Shown here: in pieces, positions 44,261 to 53,178 of the stretch
How the letters are laid out: each line of letters opens with the position of its first letter
Position numbering within the stretch: position 1 is the first letter of the stretch
Origin: a virus
DNA length: 61,632 nucleotides
Reading direction: 5' to 3' (one strand)
Virus record (IMG/VR): IMGVR_UViG_3300049783_001456
Location: 1-61,632 of that record
Made by a program: the position numbers and the translations under genes
The notes under the pieces: model-generated
What the model saw: only the letters and a program-made list of their open reading frames with translations
Database searches by the model: none
Told to the model about the DNA's origin: nothing

Positions 44261-45211
44261 TTAGGTTGCGGCCAGATAGCCGAGCAGGACGGCACGGCCG
44301 GGTGTGGGTCTGTCGCCGCCTGGGTCGTATTGTTGAACATCACTCGAAACCGATCCGGCCACAATTCCTCCTGTTACTAAAACGGAGCCGTCATTTAACG
44401 TGCTCTGCTTGTGGTAGTAGCGGATGGCTGGAAGTACATCTTTAGATGTCCAAGTGTTAGTAGACAAATCATATTGTTGAACGTCAGCCGACGCCCCGTA
44501 GTCGACAAGTCCTCCTGTTACTAAAACTGTTCCGTCACCCAGCGTGCTCTGACCGTGGTAGTAGCGTTGTGCGGGTAAAGCTGCTTTAGATGTCCAAGTA
44601 TTAGTAGACAAATCGTACTGACGAACATCAGTATTAGCTGCTCCTCCTGTTACTAAAACGGTGCCGTCATTTAACGTGCTCTGGCCGTGCTGGCGCTGGG
44701 TGGCTGGCATTGCTGCTTTAGATGTCCAAGTGTTAGTTGACAAATCGTATTGTTGAACATCACTAGAAACCGATCCACCAACTTCACCGCCTGTAACTAG
44801 AACTGTTCCGTCATCCAGCGTGCTCTGACCGTGGTGGCGCCGGGTGGCTGGCATTGCTGCTTTAGATGTCCAAGTGTTAGTTGACAAATCGTACTGACGA
44901 ACATCAGCCGTAGTTGATCCTCCTGTTACTAAAACGGTGCCGTCATTTAACGTGCTCTGACCGTGGTGGTAGCGGGTGGCTGGCATTGCTGCTTTAGATG
45001 TCCAAGTGTTAGTTGACAAATCGTACTGACGAACATCACTCGAAACCGATCCACCAACTTCACCGCCTGTAACTAGAACTGTTCCGTCATCCAGCGTGCT
45101 CTGACCGTGGTAGCGCCGGGTGGATGGCATTGCTGCTTTAGATGTTACGGACTTGGCAACGAAAGCCGTTTCAGGGATCTGTGTAGCGAGTGCAAAAGCT
45201 AAAGCATCCAT
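44261..45211 (-). CDS. Kelch-repeat beta-propeller tail protein
   Basis: 316 residues. After MDALAFALATQIPETAF there are six kelch repeats of about 45-53 residues, each containing TSKAAMPATRxxHGQST, then LDDGTVLVTGG and DVRQYDLSTNTW. The repeats would form a six-bladed propeller on the tail fibre or baseplate that binds the host surface. The repeats are nearly identical in DNA. Codons (TTA, ACT, AAA, GTA) are more AT-rich than in the neighbours, pointing to recent transfer or expansion. The last helix DPGGDRPTPGRAVLLGYLAA is outside the propeller. Confidence 0.9.
   Translation of the reverse strand: MDALAFALATQIPETAFVAKSVTSKAAMPSTRRYHGQSTLDDGTVLVTGGEVGGSVSSDVRQYDLSTNTWTSKAAMPATRYHHGQSTLNDGTVLVTGGSTTADVRQYDLSTNTWTSKAAMPATRRHHGQSTLDDGTVLVTGGEVGGSVSSDVQQYDLSTNTWTSKAAMPATQRQHGQSTLNDGTVLVTGGAANTDVRQYDLSTNTWTSKAALPAQRYYHGQSTLGDGTVLVTGGLVDYGASADVQQYDLSTNTWTSKDVLPAIRYYHKQSTLNDGSVLVTGGIVAGSVSSDVQQYDPGGDRPTPGRAVLLGYLAAT
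44300..45150 (-). repeat. Kelch coding repeats
   Basis: Six near-identical units of about 140-160 bases. The phrase encoding TWTSKAAMPAT and the one encoding GTVLVTGG recur almost base for base, so gene conversion or slippage is likely. Confidence 0.9.
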
Positions 45212-45747
45212 TAGCTCAACGTCCTTGTCCGGCCGGTGAGTAGTCCAGCGGTGTAGGTCAGTGCAGTTGTCATTGTTACGGTCCCTTCAGGAGTGACGAC
45301 TTCCTCAACCACGGTTGTAGGCAGGTCATCGGTGTACGTCAGCGTCGTTGTCTTCACCGTGGTGCTACCATCTTTCTCGACCACGCTCGTGAGTACACCT
45401 GCGGTATGTGTCATCGTGAGATTTCGCTCGTCGGTCGGTAATAGAAGCGCCTGGTGCTGCTGCACCGAGATATCCGAAGAGCCCTTCTGCATATACGGCG
45501 TGAAGTCTGCCACCGATACCCAGGCAGCTCCGTTGTAGCGCTCTAGCGCTGATGTGGTGCTGTTGTAGATAACTCGGCTGACCCACTCCTCCGCAGACGT
45601 TAGGGCATTCCGAGCGGTGGTAGTCATCGAGGCGATACCTGGGTTATCGTCTACCCACTGAGCGAGTGATTGAACGATGGTATCAAGCTCTGCGGCTGCG
45701 TCTGAACCCAGGGGGTACGGGACGCCTTTCGTGGTGGTGCTGGGCAT
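45211..45747 (-). CDS. Tail/baseplate-fibre protein
   Basis: 178 residues: MPSTTTKGVPYPLGSDAAAE (a common phage tail N-terminus of the type GIPYPVGTD), helical segment, then LERYNGAAWVSVADFTPYMQ, and Thr/Val-rich beta repeats (TVKTTTLTYTDDLPTTVVEE; TVTMTTALTYTAGLLTG). It overlaps the kelch gene and follows the gpI-like gene, so it probably links baseplate to the kelch domain. Confidence 0.75.
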   Translation of the reverse strand: MPSTTTKGVPYPLGSDAAAELDTIVQSLAQWVDDNPGIASMTTTARNALTSAEEWVSRVIYNSTTSALERYNGAAWVSVADFTPYMQKGSSDISVQQHQALLLPTDERNLTMTHTAGVLTSVVEKDGSTTVKTTTLTYTDDLPTTVVEEVVTPEGTVTMTTALTYTAGLLTGRTRTLS

Positions 45748-45762
45748 ATCTGCTGCTTCCTG

Positions 45763-46356
45763 CTATGCGGGGGTCAGGTCGGAATAGTCGCTAATCGTCC
45801 CGGGCTGGGAGTCGATTGTTCCGGTAATTGCGTTGATCTCGATACCCTCTTGAACTTCGTAAACGAACACTAGCCCAGCGGGTTTCAGTGCCGCCACGGC
45901 ATCCTGAACCAGCTGAGAGTCCGGGGTCTCCCCGAGGTAGGTCCGGAGGCGGAACGTCCAGGCGCTGCCCTCGCGCTCATACAGTTCCACTCTGCGGGTT
46001 CCTGTGAGGTGCTGTTGCGCCGCTGCCCTAATGGCGGAGACGCTGCCACGGTTGAAGCCTGCGGCAGCTTTTATGCGAATCCGCTGGCTTGCTTCGTCCA
46101 GCCCGGTGATGGTCTCTACGCCTACGAACTGCGCGACCCAAGGGAGCGCAATAGCTGGAGCCTCGTCCACGTCTAGGAGCTTCCCCCAGCCTGTGTGGGT
46201 GTCGCTGTCACGAACGATGTCGTCTATGGCGACGATCGGATTGAACAGAGCGTAGACAAGCTGGAGCAGCTCGCCGCTCTCGTCTGCACGCGACCAGGGA
46301 CCGAGGGCTGCGTAGGCTTCCTGGACGATGCGGGGAGCGGTGTCGAGCTCGATCAT
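45763..46356 (-). CDS. Baseplate protein I-like (gpI)
   Basis: 197 residues. MIELDTAPRIVQEAYAALGP, then LALPWVAQFVG-type core (IALPWVAQFVGVETITGLDE) and FNRGSVSAIRAAAQQHL match the tail protein I family of P2-like baseplates. It joins with the J-like protein to form the baseplate wedge and carry fibres. Overlaps the upstream J gene by one base. Confidence 0.82.
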   Translation of the reverse strand: MIELDTAPRIVQEAYAALGPWSRADESGELLQLVYALFNPIVAIDDIVRDSDTHTGWGKLLDVDEAPAIALPWVAQFVGVETITGLDEASQRIRIKAAAGFNRGSVSAIRAAAQQHLTGTRRVELYEREGSAWTFRLRTYLGETPDSQLVQDAVAALKPAGLVFVYEVQEGIEINAITGTIDSQPGTISDYSDLTPA

Positions 46357-47501
46357 CAGGTTGCTGTTCCCGTCACTGAGGTAGCGTTAGGAAGTGGGGC
46401 TACACCAGCCAGAGCAACGTCAGCCGTGCCAGCGTCCAGCGTCAATGCGCTGACGTATCGAACACCCTCGACCCGGTTGAGGACCTCGGCAACTTCGAGG
46501 TACCTCACGACGTTCTCGCTTGATCTCCAGGTAGGAGTCGCCTCGTCACCGCCTGCCCATACAGAAGGCGAGAGATAGGTCTGCACAGCCAGTATGCTCG
46601 CGGCACCCAGGGCTGTGGTGTCGTACCCTGAGGAAGCCACGACCGTGAAGTCCACAGCGATGTCAGTGTAGGTCGGATCCTCTACGTGGATGATGAAGTT
46701 GATCTCGCGAAGCGTGGCGAGGTAGGCTTCTAGCTCGTCCTTGATAGTCGTGGAGAGAGCGACCCCGTCCACGTCTACGACCGAGACCGTGATCATCTTC
46801 TCGTTGTCCGAAGTGTCATCCGAAGGATTGTAATTGTCGGTCCCGATCGCACGGTACACACCTGCGATGCGTCGGCTGAGAACGGCTGCGTCCGAGGCTA
46901 GAACGAAGCGAGGAGTGAGCAGCTGCATCTCTGCCCGGAGGCGGGATAGGTAAGCAGCGTCGGTCTCGGCATCTAGCCCACCGCTCGTGGCACCTGAGGC
47001 AGTAATGGAGGAGACGAAAGAGAGGCTGTCCACAAGCTCCCACGCTCCGGGACCGAGACCGTTAGAATCGTCTCCCGCCACCAGCGACTGGATAACCACG
47101 TCGATGGCTTGAGTGTCTCCCGGGGCCACCGTGAAACTGTTCAAGGTGCTGAACGGAACCAGCTGGTCACCTGAGATTCGGTAGGCGACGACAGTCCCAG
47201 CTTCGACGGTGTAGCCTGAGTTGTCTTGCATCGTCCACGTCGTGGCTGTAGAGGCTCCCACTGCTTCAACGAAGACTACACTGACCAGGCTCTCCCCGAA
47301 GTACCGGAAGATCGTATCGGGAACGATGTTGCCAACGTTGCGGGTCTCTGCGTTTATGCGTGAGGCGACCTCAAGAAGAACGACTTCCAGATGTGCCTCT
47401 TTTGGTTCAAACCCTGTGACGTTCGCAACGAGAGATTCCAGCGCTTCGTCCACGAGGACGTCGGGGTCAGTCTCGAATGGGATGCCGATGTAGCCTGCCA
47501 T
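46356..47501 (-). CDS. Baseplate J-like protein
   Basis: 381 residues. Typical Baseplate_J features: ASRINAETRNVGNIVPDTIF, GATSGGLDAETDAAYLSRLR, VYRAIGTDNYNP, LSTTIKDELEAYLATLRE, and RYLEVAEVLNRVEGVRYVSA. Wedge component of contractile-tail baseplates. Adjacent genes (gp25-like and gpI) are in the standard order, and overlaps are a few bases. Confidence 0.93.
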   Translation of the reverse strand: MAGYIGIPFETDPDVLVDEALESLVANVTGFEPKEAHLEVVLLEVASRINAETRNVGNIVPDTIFRYFGESLVSVVFVEAVGASTATTWTMQDNSGYTVEAGTVVAYRISGDQLVPFSTLNSFTVAPGDTQAIDVVIQSLVAGDDSNGLGPGAWELVDSLSFVSSITASGATSGGLDAETDAAYLSRLRAEMQLLTPRFVLASDAAVLSRRIAGVYRAIGTDNYNPSDDTSDNEKMITVSVVDVDGVALSTTIKDELEAYLATLREINFIIHVEDPTYTDIAVDFTVVASSGYDTTALGAASILAVQTYLSPSVWAGGDEATPTWRSSENVVRYLEVAEVLNRVEGVRYVSALTLDAGTADVALAGVAPLPNATSVTGTAT

Positions 47502-47824
47502 CAGTCTCCTGCTTCCCGGACATCTATCGACAGTGTTCGCACCATAGCTTCTACCTTATCGGGTTCCTCCTGTAGAAGGACATCAATACGGTCGTCCCAA
47601 GTAACGGCTCGGTCGATGAGATCGTTCTCGTCTATCTCCGTCTGGAACGTAGGATCTTCGACCCCGAATTCAGGCACCTCCAATCTTTCCCCCAGTGGGG
47701 TCAGGAACAACACTCGAACGTTCTGTTCAAGTTCTTTCGGGGAACCTTGCTCGTTCACTGAAGCTTCCCCGTTCACAGTGAACCTGAAGGGGAACTCAAA
47801 GTGTGGGATCTGAACGTGAGTCAC
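47501..47824 (-). CDS. gp25/gpW-like baseplate wedge protein
   Basis: 107 residues from a GTG that overlaps the previous stop as GTGA; a further upstream start would read through that gene. The family pattern is ELEQNVRVLFLTPLGERLEV, PEFGVEDPTFQ and DDRIDVLLQEEPDKVE. gp25-like proteins link the sheath to the baseplate wedge. Order sheath ... gp25 ... J ... I is as in P2/Mu-type tails. Confidence 0.88.
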   Translation of the reverse strand: MTHVQIPHFEFPFRFTVNGEASVNEQGSPKELEQNVRVLFLTPLGERLEVPEFGVEDPTFQTEIDENDLIDRAVTWDDRIDVLLQEEPDKVEAMVRTLSIDVREAGD

Positions 47825-48114
47825 GGCCACCAGCCTAGTACCCAAGGACGTTCCACGCCGCCACCCAGAAAGAGAACCAGCACTCTGTCACCTGCAGTGG
47901 GTACTGTTTCTGAGTGGTCGTGGGCGTCTGGCCCGAGATCTACACGGCTCGTGGGCCAAGGCGCTGGGCCGAAGACATACTTGCCTTCGTCCCAACCGTC
48001 TATCGTGAAGTACATCCCTTCAGCGGTGACGCTGTGGCACTCACCTTCCACGAAAGAGTTGGATGTTGACTGAGACCGCAAAGGCTGCGATCGAATGAAG
48101 GCGTCGATGTTCAT
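47821..48114 (-). CDS. Baseplate OB-fold-like small protein
   Basis: 97 residues from MNIDAFIRSQPLRSQSTSNS, starting within the stop of the hub gene (ATGA). VEGECHSVTAEGMYFTIDGW then PTAGDRVLVLFLGGGVERPW and VLGWWP suggest a small beta-barrel like the gpV/gp5 OB domain at the tail tip. A longer frame to 48711 over the hub gene is a shadow. Confidence 0.7.
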   Translation of the reverse strand: MNIDAFIRSQPLRSQSTSNSFVEGECHSVTAEGMYFTIDGWDEGKYVFGPAPWPTSRVDLGPDAHDHSETVPTAGDRVLVLFLGGGVERPWVLGWWP

Positions 48115-49490
48115 TTGCAAACCTGATATGAGAAGTGCCAGGGCTCTCGCGTGCGACCTTTGGATGTGCCGTTCTTGAGTTGGTAATTGCACCAACCCTC
48201 CGACTCGAAAGCAGTGACTATTCTGCGGTAGGTGGGATCGTTGAGCCAGTTGGTTGGGTCTCCCTGAGGGTTCGCTCCCATTGCCCGCAGGTCTACGTCG
48301 ACCGCTCGACCCTCGACATGTGCAGAATCTGAGGCCTTGCCGAACTTGGCACGGTCGCCGAGGAAGGCAACCCCTTGAACAGCTGTTGATCGGTACGAGT
48401 CGCTGATGGTGATCTGTACCCTCTGCCCCGAGGGGTTCTGCATTCCGAGAGCTATCTCCACCCGCCTGAAAGAAGCAGCTGCAGCGCTGGCCAACCGGTG
48501 CCCACCCTGCCCAATCTTCACGAGGTCTGCGGGGTCGTCGGGCCAAGTCTGCTGACCAATGGCAGATGCAGCGCCAACGGTAGAACCTCCAGCGTACGAA
48601 ACAACTGAAACTGCAGAAGCCTCTGGCTCTGGGAGAACCGGCCTGGGCTTCTCCAACGATACGTCGGTGAACAGGCTGAACAATGAACGGGATGTCTGCG
48701 TAACGAGCCATTCCCCGTCGGCCGGTCCGAGACCTTCGACAGTCACTACGGTACCGATGGGAACTTCCCAGCGAGCTGCCCGTACTCTCGCTGACAATGT
48801 GGCTATCGTCTTCCCCGTATCGAAGTCGAAGTTGATACTCTCTACACCCTTGCTACCCTCACGTAGGGTGTAAGAAGAAGCCTGCTCGAACAGAGCTGTT
48901 TCAGGGGTGTATGCGATGGTGCTGTTGTTTAGGACATACCTTCGCCAACCACGCTCTTCAGCGATACGTCCGAGAGCTGCCCATGAGTCTTCCGGGATGG
49001 CTTCGGTTGCAGTTGCTTCTACGGCAGGTTGACCTCTAGTGAGTTCAACCTTGCTCTTCTCGCTCGAGCGGAACTTGGCAGGTGTCTCAAACGACAACCA
49101 AGGCTCTTCTTTCACGAGCCGTTCTGCGAAGTCGATATGGGTCAAGGTGTTGGCCCCCACCTTCAACGGTTTGTCGTGGCGACGCAGCGCTGCTACCGGG
49201 AGGTCTTCCATGACCACAGTCAAGGCAGGACCACTCTTCCGAACCTGCACGAGCTCAAAACTGAATTCGCCCACCTTCACGACCAACTGCTGCTTGAACA
49301 ACCCACTATTCAGGAGCTTGTTGGTGTCGTCGTACAGCTCTAGCGTTAGTGTGCTGGCACCCTCGATAGTCCGGGACACGTTCGCTTCTTGGAGTATCTC
49401 AGCAACGTCACTCTGCAGGGTCTTGCCTTCGAGGAAGAGGCTGTTGAACCCATTCAATGTCGCCAGTGCTTGGTCGGCTGCGCTGCTCAT
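48111..49490 (-). CDS. Tail hub protein fused to M15-type peptidase
   Basis: 459 residues. The N-terminal two-thirds resemble gp27/XkdQ-type tail hubs (ILQEANVSRTIEGASTLTLE, FSFELVQVRKSGPALTVVME, DIDFAERLVKE-like segment, TVVTVEGLGPADGEWLVTQT). The C-terminal part is an M15 D,D-peptidase: ISDSYRSTAVQ, DSAHVEGRAVDVDL (the SxHxxGxAxD zinc motif) and EPWHFSYQV (W-H-x). It would cut the host wall at the tail tip during injection. A linker with SGRTGL-like sequence precedes it. Confidence 0.85.
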   Translation of the reverse strand: MSSAADQALATLNGFNSLFLEGKTLQSDVAEILQEANVSRTIEGASTLTLELYDDTNKLLNSGLFKQQLVVKVGEFSFELVQVRKSGPALTVVMEDLPVAALRRHDKPLKVGANTLTHIDFAERLVKEEPWLSFETPAKFRSSEKSKVELTRGQPAVEATATEAIPEDSWAALGRIAEERGWRRYVLNNSTIAYTPETALFEQASSYTLREGSKGVESINFDFDTGKTIATLSARVRAARWEVPIGTVVTVEGLGPADGEWLVTQTSRSLFSLFTDVSLEKPRPVLPEPEASAVSVVSYAGGSTVGAASAIGQQTWPDDPADLVKIGQGGHRLASAAAASFRRVEIALGMQNPSGQRVQITISDSYRSTAVQGVAFLGDRAKFGKASDSAHVEGRAVDVDLRAMGANPQGDPTNWLNDPTYRRIVTAFESEGWCNYQLKNGTSKGRTREPWHFSYQVCK

Positions 49491-50158
49491 GGGAGCTTCA
49501 AAACCTGACCCACTTGGATGCGGTTCGGATCTCTGATATCATTGAGCGTGGCGATCTCGGTGTAGCGTTTCCAGGAGCCTAGCTGAACCTGCGCTATCCG
49601 ACCAAGGGTGTCGCCCTTCTTGACTGTGTAGGAACGAACGGCAGTTGCTGCCGTCTCAACAATCTTTTCTGTGATCCGGGTCGCGGGGGAGGGGGAAGCT
49701 ACTGTCGAAACGAGCACGTCTGCCTCAACGTATTCCATCAGAACGACGGTGGCCGATACTCGGAGAAGCTTCCCGTCGCCCGACCTCCGGATAACCGATA
49801 CTGGGTCTTGCGTGATTGTTTGGATGACCCACAGGAGGTCGGTCATGGGTACTGGCCCAGAGAGGCGAACAGGGGAAGGTTGCTTGGTCGGTCCGACCTG
49901 TTTTCTCATGATGTTGCTGAGTGTACCGTAGTCACGTTCCTGAGGCCGGTTGCTGGAGAGTCCATCGAACATCAAGGTGATGGTCATCTGATATGGGTTG
50001 TACCCTGCCCAGGTTGTGAAACCTTTGTTCTTCGGTCGGGTGATAACCACCCAGCCGCCGTCAGCTTCGGTAACTGCTGCAGAGGCACCTAGAAGGACGC
50101 TGACGGGACGATTCCCGCTCTCGGCCACTACGGGGCTGAAGGTCACTTTCGGAGTCAT
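49487..50158 (-). CDS. LysM-containing baseplate protein
   Basis: 223 residues from MTPKVTFSPVVAESGNRPVS. The N-terminal 150 residues are beta-rich (TWAGYNPYQMTITLMFDGLS; LLWVIQTITQDPVSV). The C-terminal 45 residues are a LysM: YTVKKGDTLGRIAQVQLGSW and LNDIRDPNRIQVGQVLKL. This is the gp53/XkdP-type architecture, linking tube to hub. Overlaps both neighbours by four bases. Confidence 0.85.
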   Translation of the reverse strand: MTPKVTFSPVVAESGNRPVSVLLGASAAVTEADGGWVVITRPKNKGFTTWAGYNPYQMTITLMFDGLSSNRPQERDYGTLSNIMRKQVGPTKQPSPVRLSGPVPMTDLLWVIQTITQDPVSVIRRSGDGKLLRVSATVVLMEYVEADVLVSTVASPSPATRITEKIVETAATAVRSYTVKKGDTLGRIAQVQLGSWKRYTEIATLNDIRDPNRIQVGQVLKLP

Positions 50159-52392
50159 GCTCGGGCTACCCTATCCCCTGCGTGGTCGTACACAGCCTCA
50201 GCGATAACCTTGCGGTCTAGGACGACCTGCAGAGTGATCGGTTCGCTAGACCCACCGCCAGTGAAGGGAGGTGCCATGTTGCGTACGTTGTCGGTCATCG
50301 GAACGACCGAAGCAGCCTCTGGGAGGAAGACGATCTCTTCACCTGGCAGCATATTGACTAGGCCAGCGGAGGTTGTCGTACCTCCGCTGTGCAGCTTGCT
50401 GATCTCGTCAACCTGCGTTACTTCCAGACGGCCACCGCCGATGGTGCCGATGCCAGGGATATTGAACTCAGGTATGTCGAAACCGAGCCCGTTCCATTTG
50501 CGGATGATCCAGTTGAGGGTGTCGATGAAACCGTTCCTCAAGCCGTCCCACATACCGCTGAGTGCGTCAGTGGCACGCCCAGGGATGCCTTCTAGGAAGC
50601 CGACTGCCATGTCGAACTTCTCTACGATCCAATCGTAGACACCTGTGACGGTCGACTTGATTGTTTCGAAGTGCGTGACGATAGCTAGCACAGCTAGGCC
50701 GACCGGTCCGACCAAGATAGCGAGCAGCAACTTCCAGTTATCCACGACCCAGTTGAAGACTCCCATAACTACAGCCTTGACTGTGTCGAAGTTCTTGATG
50801 ATCGCCACTGCAGCTAGGCCGAATGGCCCACCAATGATCACGAATAGCTTGGGCCAGTTCTTCTCGACCCACTTGTAGACAGTCATCGCGATGTTCTTCA
50901 CCGCTTTGAAGGCACCGTCTACGATCCTTCGGAAGGTCTCGCTGTTCTTGTAGGCATAGATCAAGCCTGCAGCCAGGCCAGCTATGGCGACGATGATGAG
51001 GCCGATTGGGTTCGCTGTCATCACCACGTTCAGGAGCGCCTGCGCAGCGGTAACGGCTCGGATGATTCCGGTTACGACCTTGAATGCGATGAACCCAGCG
51101 AGCAGGGCAGCCAGCACCGGCTGGAGTATCTCACCGTTCTCAGCAACCCAACCGAGGCCAGTTGCCAGGAGCTCGATAGGACGGATACCTTCGGGGACCA
51201 ACTCGTTGAATTCGGTGAGGACAGGGACCACTAGGTCTGTCCATATAGTGCCGAGCGATTCGAAGATCGACTGGAGCGCCTCGACAGTACCGGTCAGCAA
51301 GTCGCCAGTACCGAGCATCCCGTCTAGCTCTTGGGTGACCCCCAAGATACCGCTATCCTTGAAGGCTCCGGACAGCTTTTCCCAGAGGTCTCGAACGATG
51401 ATGGCGACCCCACCGAGCTTCTCCATCACACCCAGCAGTGTGCCAGCATCCTCGGTAGCTTCCCCACCTCGGAACACGTTCATGAAAGCTGCCCCGAGTA
51501 GGGGAGCTGTCTTGGTCAGCTCTTCGACTATCGGGCCAAGCCTCTTGTTCAATGCGGTGACGAGCTTGTTTGCCTGGGGGAGCATCGCCGAACCGATTGC
51601 TGTACCAGCTTCTTTGAGTCGCCCAGTGAAGGCACGCCATTGGTTGGCCAAGCCGTCGCTCGTTCTGGAGAGGTCGCCCTGGGCGTCCCCGAGATTCGCC
51701 AAGATGAACTTCTGGCGGAGTGCCACCTTCTCGCCTTCGGTCATCTGCGCTGTGGTCTTCTCGAGACCTTGCTCTAGAGCGAAGGCATCAAGGCTTGCGG
51801 CGGACATGAAGATACCGAACTTGCGCAGTCCTTCTGTCTCTCCGGAGAGGCCTCCCTGGAGCGATGCGAAGACGTCTTCAGGGGCAGCGTTGTAGAACGA
51901 GCCGAGGTCTAGACCCGCTTGCGTGAGCGAAGTAGAGAAGGATGCGAGCTCGTCGATAGGTACCTTGGCTGCTTTACCGAACACGCCGAACTGACGAGCG
52001 GCATCTTGAAGCTCTGCAGTGGGGATACCGAAGTCCTGGTTCAACGTGTCGACGAAACCTTGAACCTCAGTAGAAGCAGGTCCGAAGACGGTGTTGAAAG
52101 CGCTTGCGGTCTCTGCAGCGTTCATGGCGAGGCCAACGAACTTCACAGCCGCCACCCCAGCCGCTACTGTCAGAGCGCCGATTGCGGCAGCGCCGACCTT
52201 GGCTACTTGCATGACGCCGCCGATGCCTGCTTTCAGGATCCCCATTCCTGAACCCATTCGGCGACCAGACCGGTCAGCTTTATCAGCTTTGTCGCCGATT
52301 TCCTTGATCCCCTTCGAGGCCTTGTCGGCGTCGTTGGTGAACTGCTTCCGGTCTTTCAGCTTGAGGCGTGCGCCAATCTCTTCTTCAGCCAT
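50155..52392 (-). CDS. Tape measure protein
   Basis: 745 residues from MAEEEIGARLKLKDRKQFTN (AAGGAGG 11 bases upstream; an in-frame GTG at 52404 is less likely). It begins with coiled coil (ADKASKGIKEIGDKADKADR), then hydrophobic spans (KVGAAAIGALTVAAGVAAVK), the PEDVFASLQGGLSGETEGLR segment, ARQFGVFGKAAKVPIDELAS, and paired Trp-rich membrane-like repeats (WVEKNWPKLFVIIGGPFGLA, WVVDNWKLLLAILVGPVGLA). The repeat pair is duplicated and near-identical. Length sets tail length, so the tail is short to medium. Confidence 0.92.
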   Translation of the reverse strand: MAEEEIGARLKLKDRKQFTNDADKASKGIKEIGDKADKADRSGRRMGSGMGILKAGIGGVMQVAKVGAAAIGALTVAAGVAAVKFVGLAMNAAETASAFNTVFGPASTEVQGFVDTLNQDFGIPTAELQDAARQFGVFGKAAKVPIDELASFSTSLTQAGLDLGSFYNAAPEDVFASLQGGLSGETEGLRKFGIFMSAASLDAFALEQGLEKTTAQMTEGEKVALRQKFILANLGDAQGDLSRTSDGLANQWRAFTGRLKEAGTAIGSAMLPQANKLVTALNKRLGPIVEELTKTAPLLGAAFMNVFRGGEATEDAGTLLGVMEKLGGVAIIVRDLWEKLSGAFKDSGILGVTQELDGMLGTGDLLTGTVEALQSIFESLGTIWTDLVVPVLTEFNELVPEGIRPIELLATGLGWVAENGEILQPVLAALLAGFIAFKVVTGIIRAVTAAQALLNVVMTANPIGLIIVAIAGLAAGLIYAYKNSETFRRIVDGAFKAVKNIAMTVYKWVEKNWPKLFVIIGGPFGLAAVAIIKNFDTVKAVVMGVFNWVVDNWKLLLAILVGPVGLAVLAIVTHFETIKSTVTGVYDWIVEKFDMAVGFLEGIPGRATDALSGMWDGLRNGFIDTLNWIIRKWNGLGFDIPEFNIPGIGTIGGGRLEVTQVDEISKLHSGGTTTSAGLVNMLPGEEIVFLPEAASVVPMTDNVRNMAPPFTGGGSSEPITLQVVLDRKVIAEAVYDHAGDRVARA

Positions 52393-52413
52393 CTCGACGC
52401 ACACCTCCTTCCA

Positions 52414-52641
52414 TTAGTTCTTGCCGCCGAACGCTCTGGCTACGCCATTCTGCACAGTGGCTTGCATGTTCTTCCAGTGGTTGTTCTCTTTCTCGCTTCT
52501 TCGCTCAGCTGCTTCCTGGAGAATCTCTTTGGCGACGAGCCTGTCGACACCCTCCAGGTTCAGGTAGCTGATCGGGTCCCAACCGCATTCTAAGGCGAGC
52601 GCACCGTCCTGAACCGCAGCCCGGTAACGCCCGTTCGTCAT
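52414..52641 (-). CDS. Tail assembly chaperone, second part
   Basis: 75 residues (MTNGRYRAAVQDGALALECG), helical with EILQEAAERRSEKENNHWKN. Its ATG lies inside the stop of the 53174 gene. A run of five G's (52643-52647) just before allows a -1 slip that would fuse the two, the classic GT arrangement before a tape measure. Confidence 0.7.
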   Translation of the reverse strand: MTNGRYRAAVQDGALALECGWDPISYLNLEGVDRLVAKEILQEAAERRSEKENNHWKNMQATVQNGVARAFGGKN

Positions 52642-53174
52642 TCCCCCAAGAGGGTTGAATCTGCTTCTGTCTCGCGGTACCCACTGAACTTGATCAGCTC
52701 TGTAGAGGCAGACAAGATGTCGCCTTGAGTGAGGAACAGTGCGCTCACAACCTGGCGAGCTGTGGGGTGGCGCCCACCGCTGCCTTCCACACCGAGGTTC
52801 TCTGCGAGGTCCCCATCAAACAAGGTGGGGTCGCCATTCTCGTCGCCGGGACGCAGGCTGTATTCCTCGCCGTCGACAATAGCGACGACACCTGCGCAAC
52901 CTCGGATCAAGATGTCCGTATTGGAGTCGAGCTCGACCTCAGCTTGCTTATCCCGCTTGGCCTTCTCTACACGGGACTGTGCAGTCCGGATGAAGCTGTG
53001 CGTCACCGGCTTGTACAGAACCACGATTGTGGGGTTGTTCCAACGAGGTACCGGGAGACGAAGAATCTGCTCCTTGAGTACCTCCTCACGACGTTCCTTC
53101 AGGCTCGACAAGACGCTTGGAGCTGAGCTCCAAGATACCTCTTCGGAGCCGACACGCTCTTCATGATCTTCCAT
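52638..53174 (-). CDS. Tail assembly chaperone, first part
   Basis: 178 residues from MEDHEERVGSEEVSWSSAPS; a 26-codon extension is not favoured because it overlaps the tube gene. Contains LKERREEVLKEQILRLPVPR, VLYKPVTHSFIRTAQSRVEK and a C-terminal AREDVVSALFL-like helix (TARQVVSALFLTQGDIL). Directly upstream of the short coupled gene and tape measure, it matches tail assembly chaperone order. Confidence 0.75.
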   Translation of the reverse strand: MEDHEERVGSEEVSWSSAPSVLSSLKERREEVLKEQILRLPVPRWNNPTIVVLYKPVTHSFIRTAQSRVEKAKRDKQAEVELDSNTDILIRGCAGVVAIVDGEEYSLRPGDENGDPTLFDGDLAENLGVEGSGGRHPTARQVVSALFLTQGDILSASTELIKFSGYRETEADSTLLGE

Positions 53175-53178
53175 TGGT

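Noticed and set aside
48115-48711. Reverse frame extending the 97-residue baseplate gene to 296 residues
   Set aside because: The extension reads over the hub gene in another frame and is Arg/Cys-rich; the ATGA-coupled start at 48114 fits the operon.
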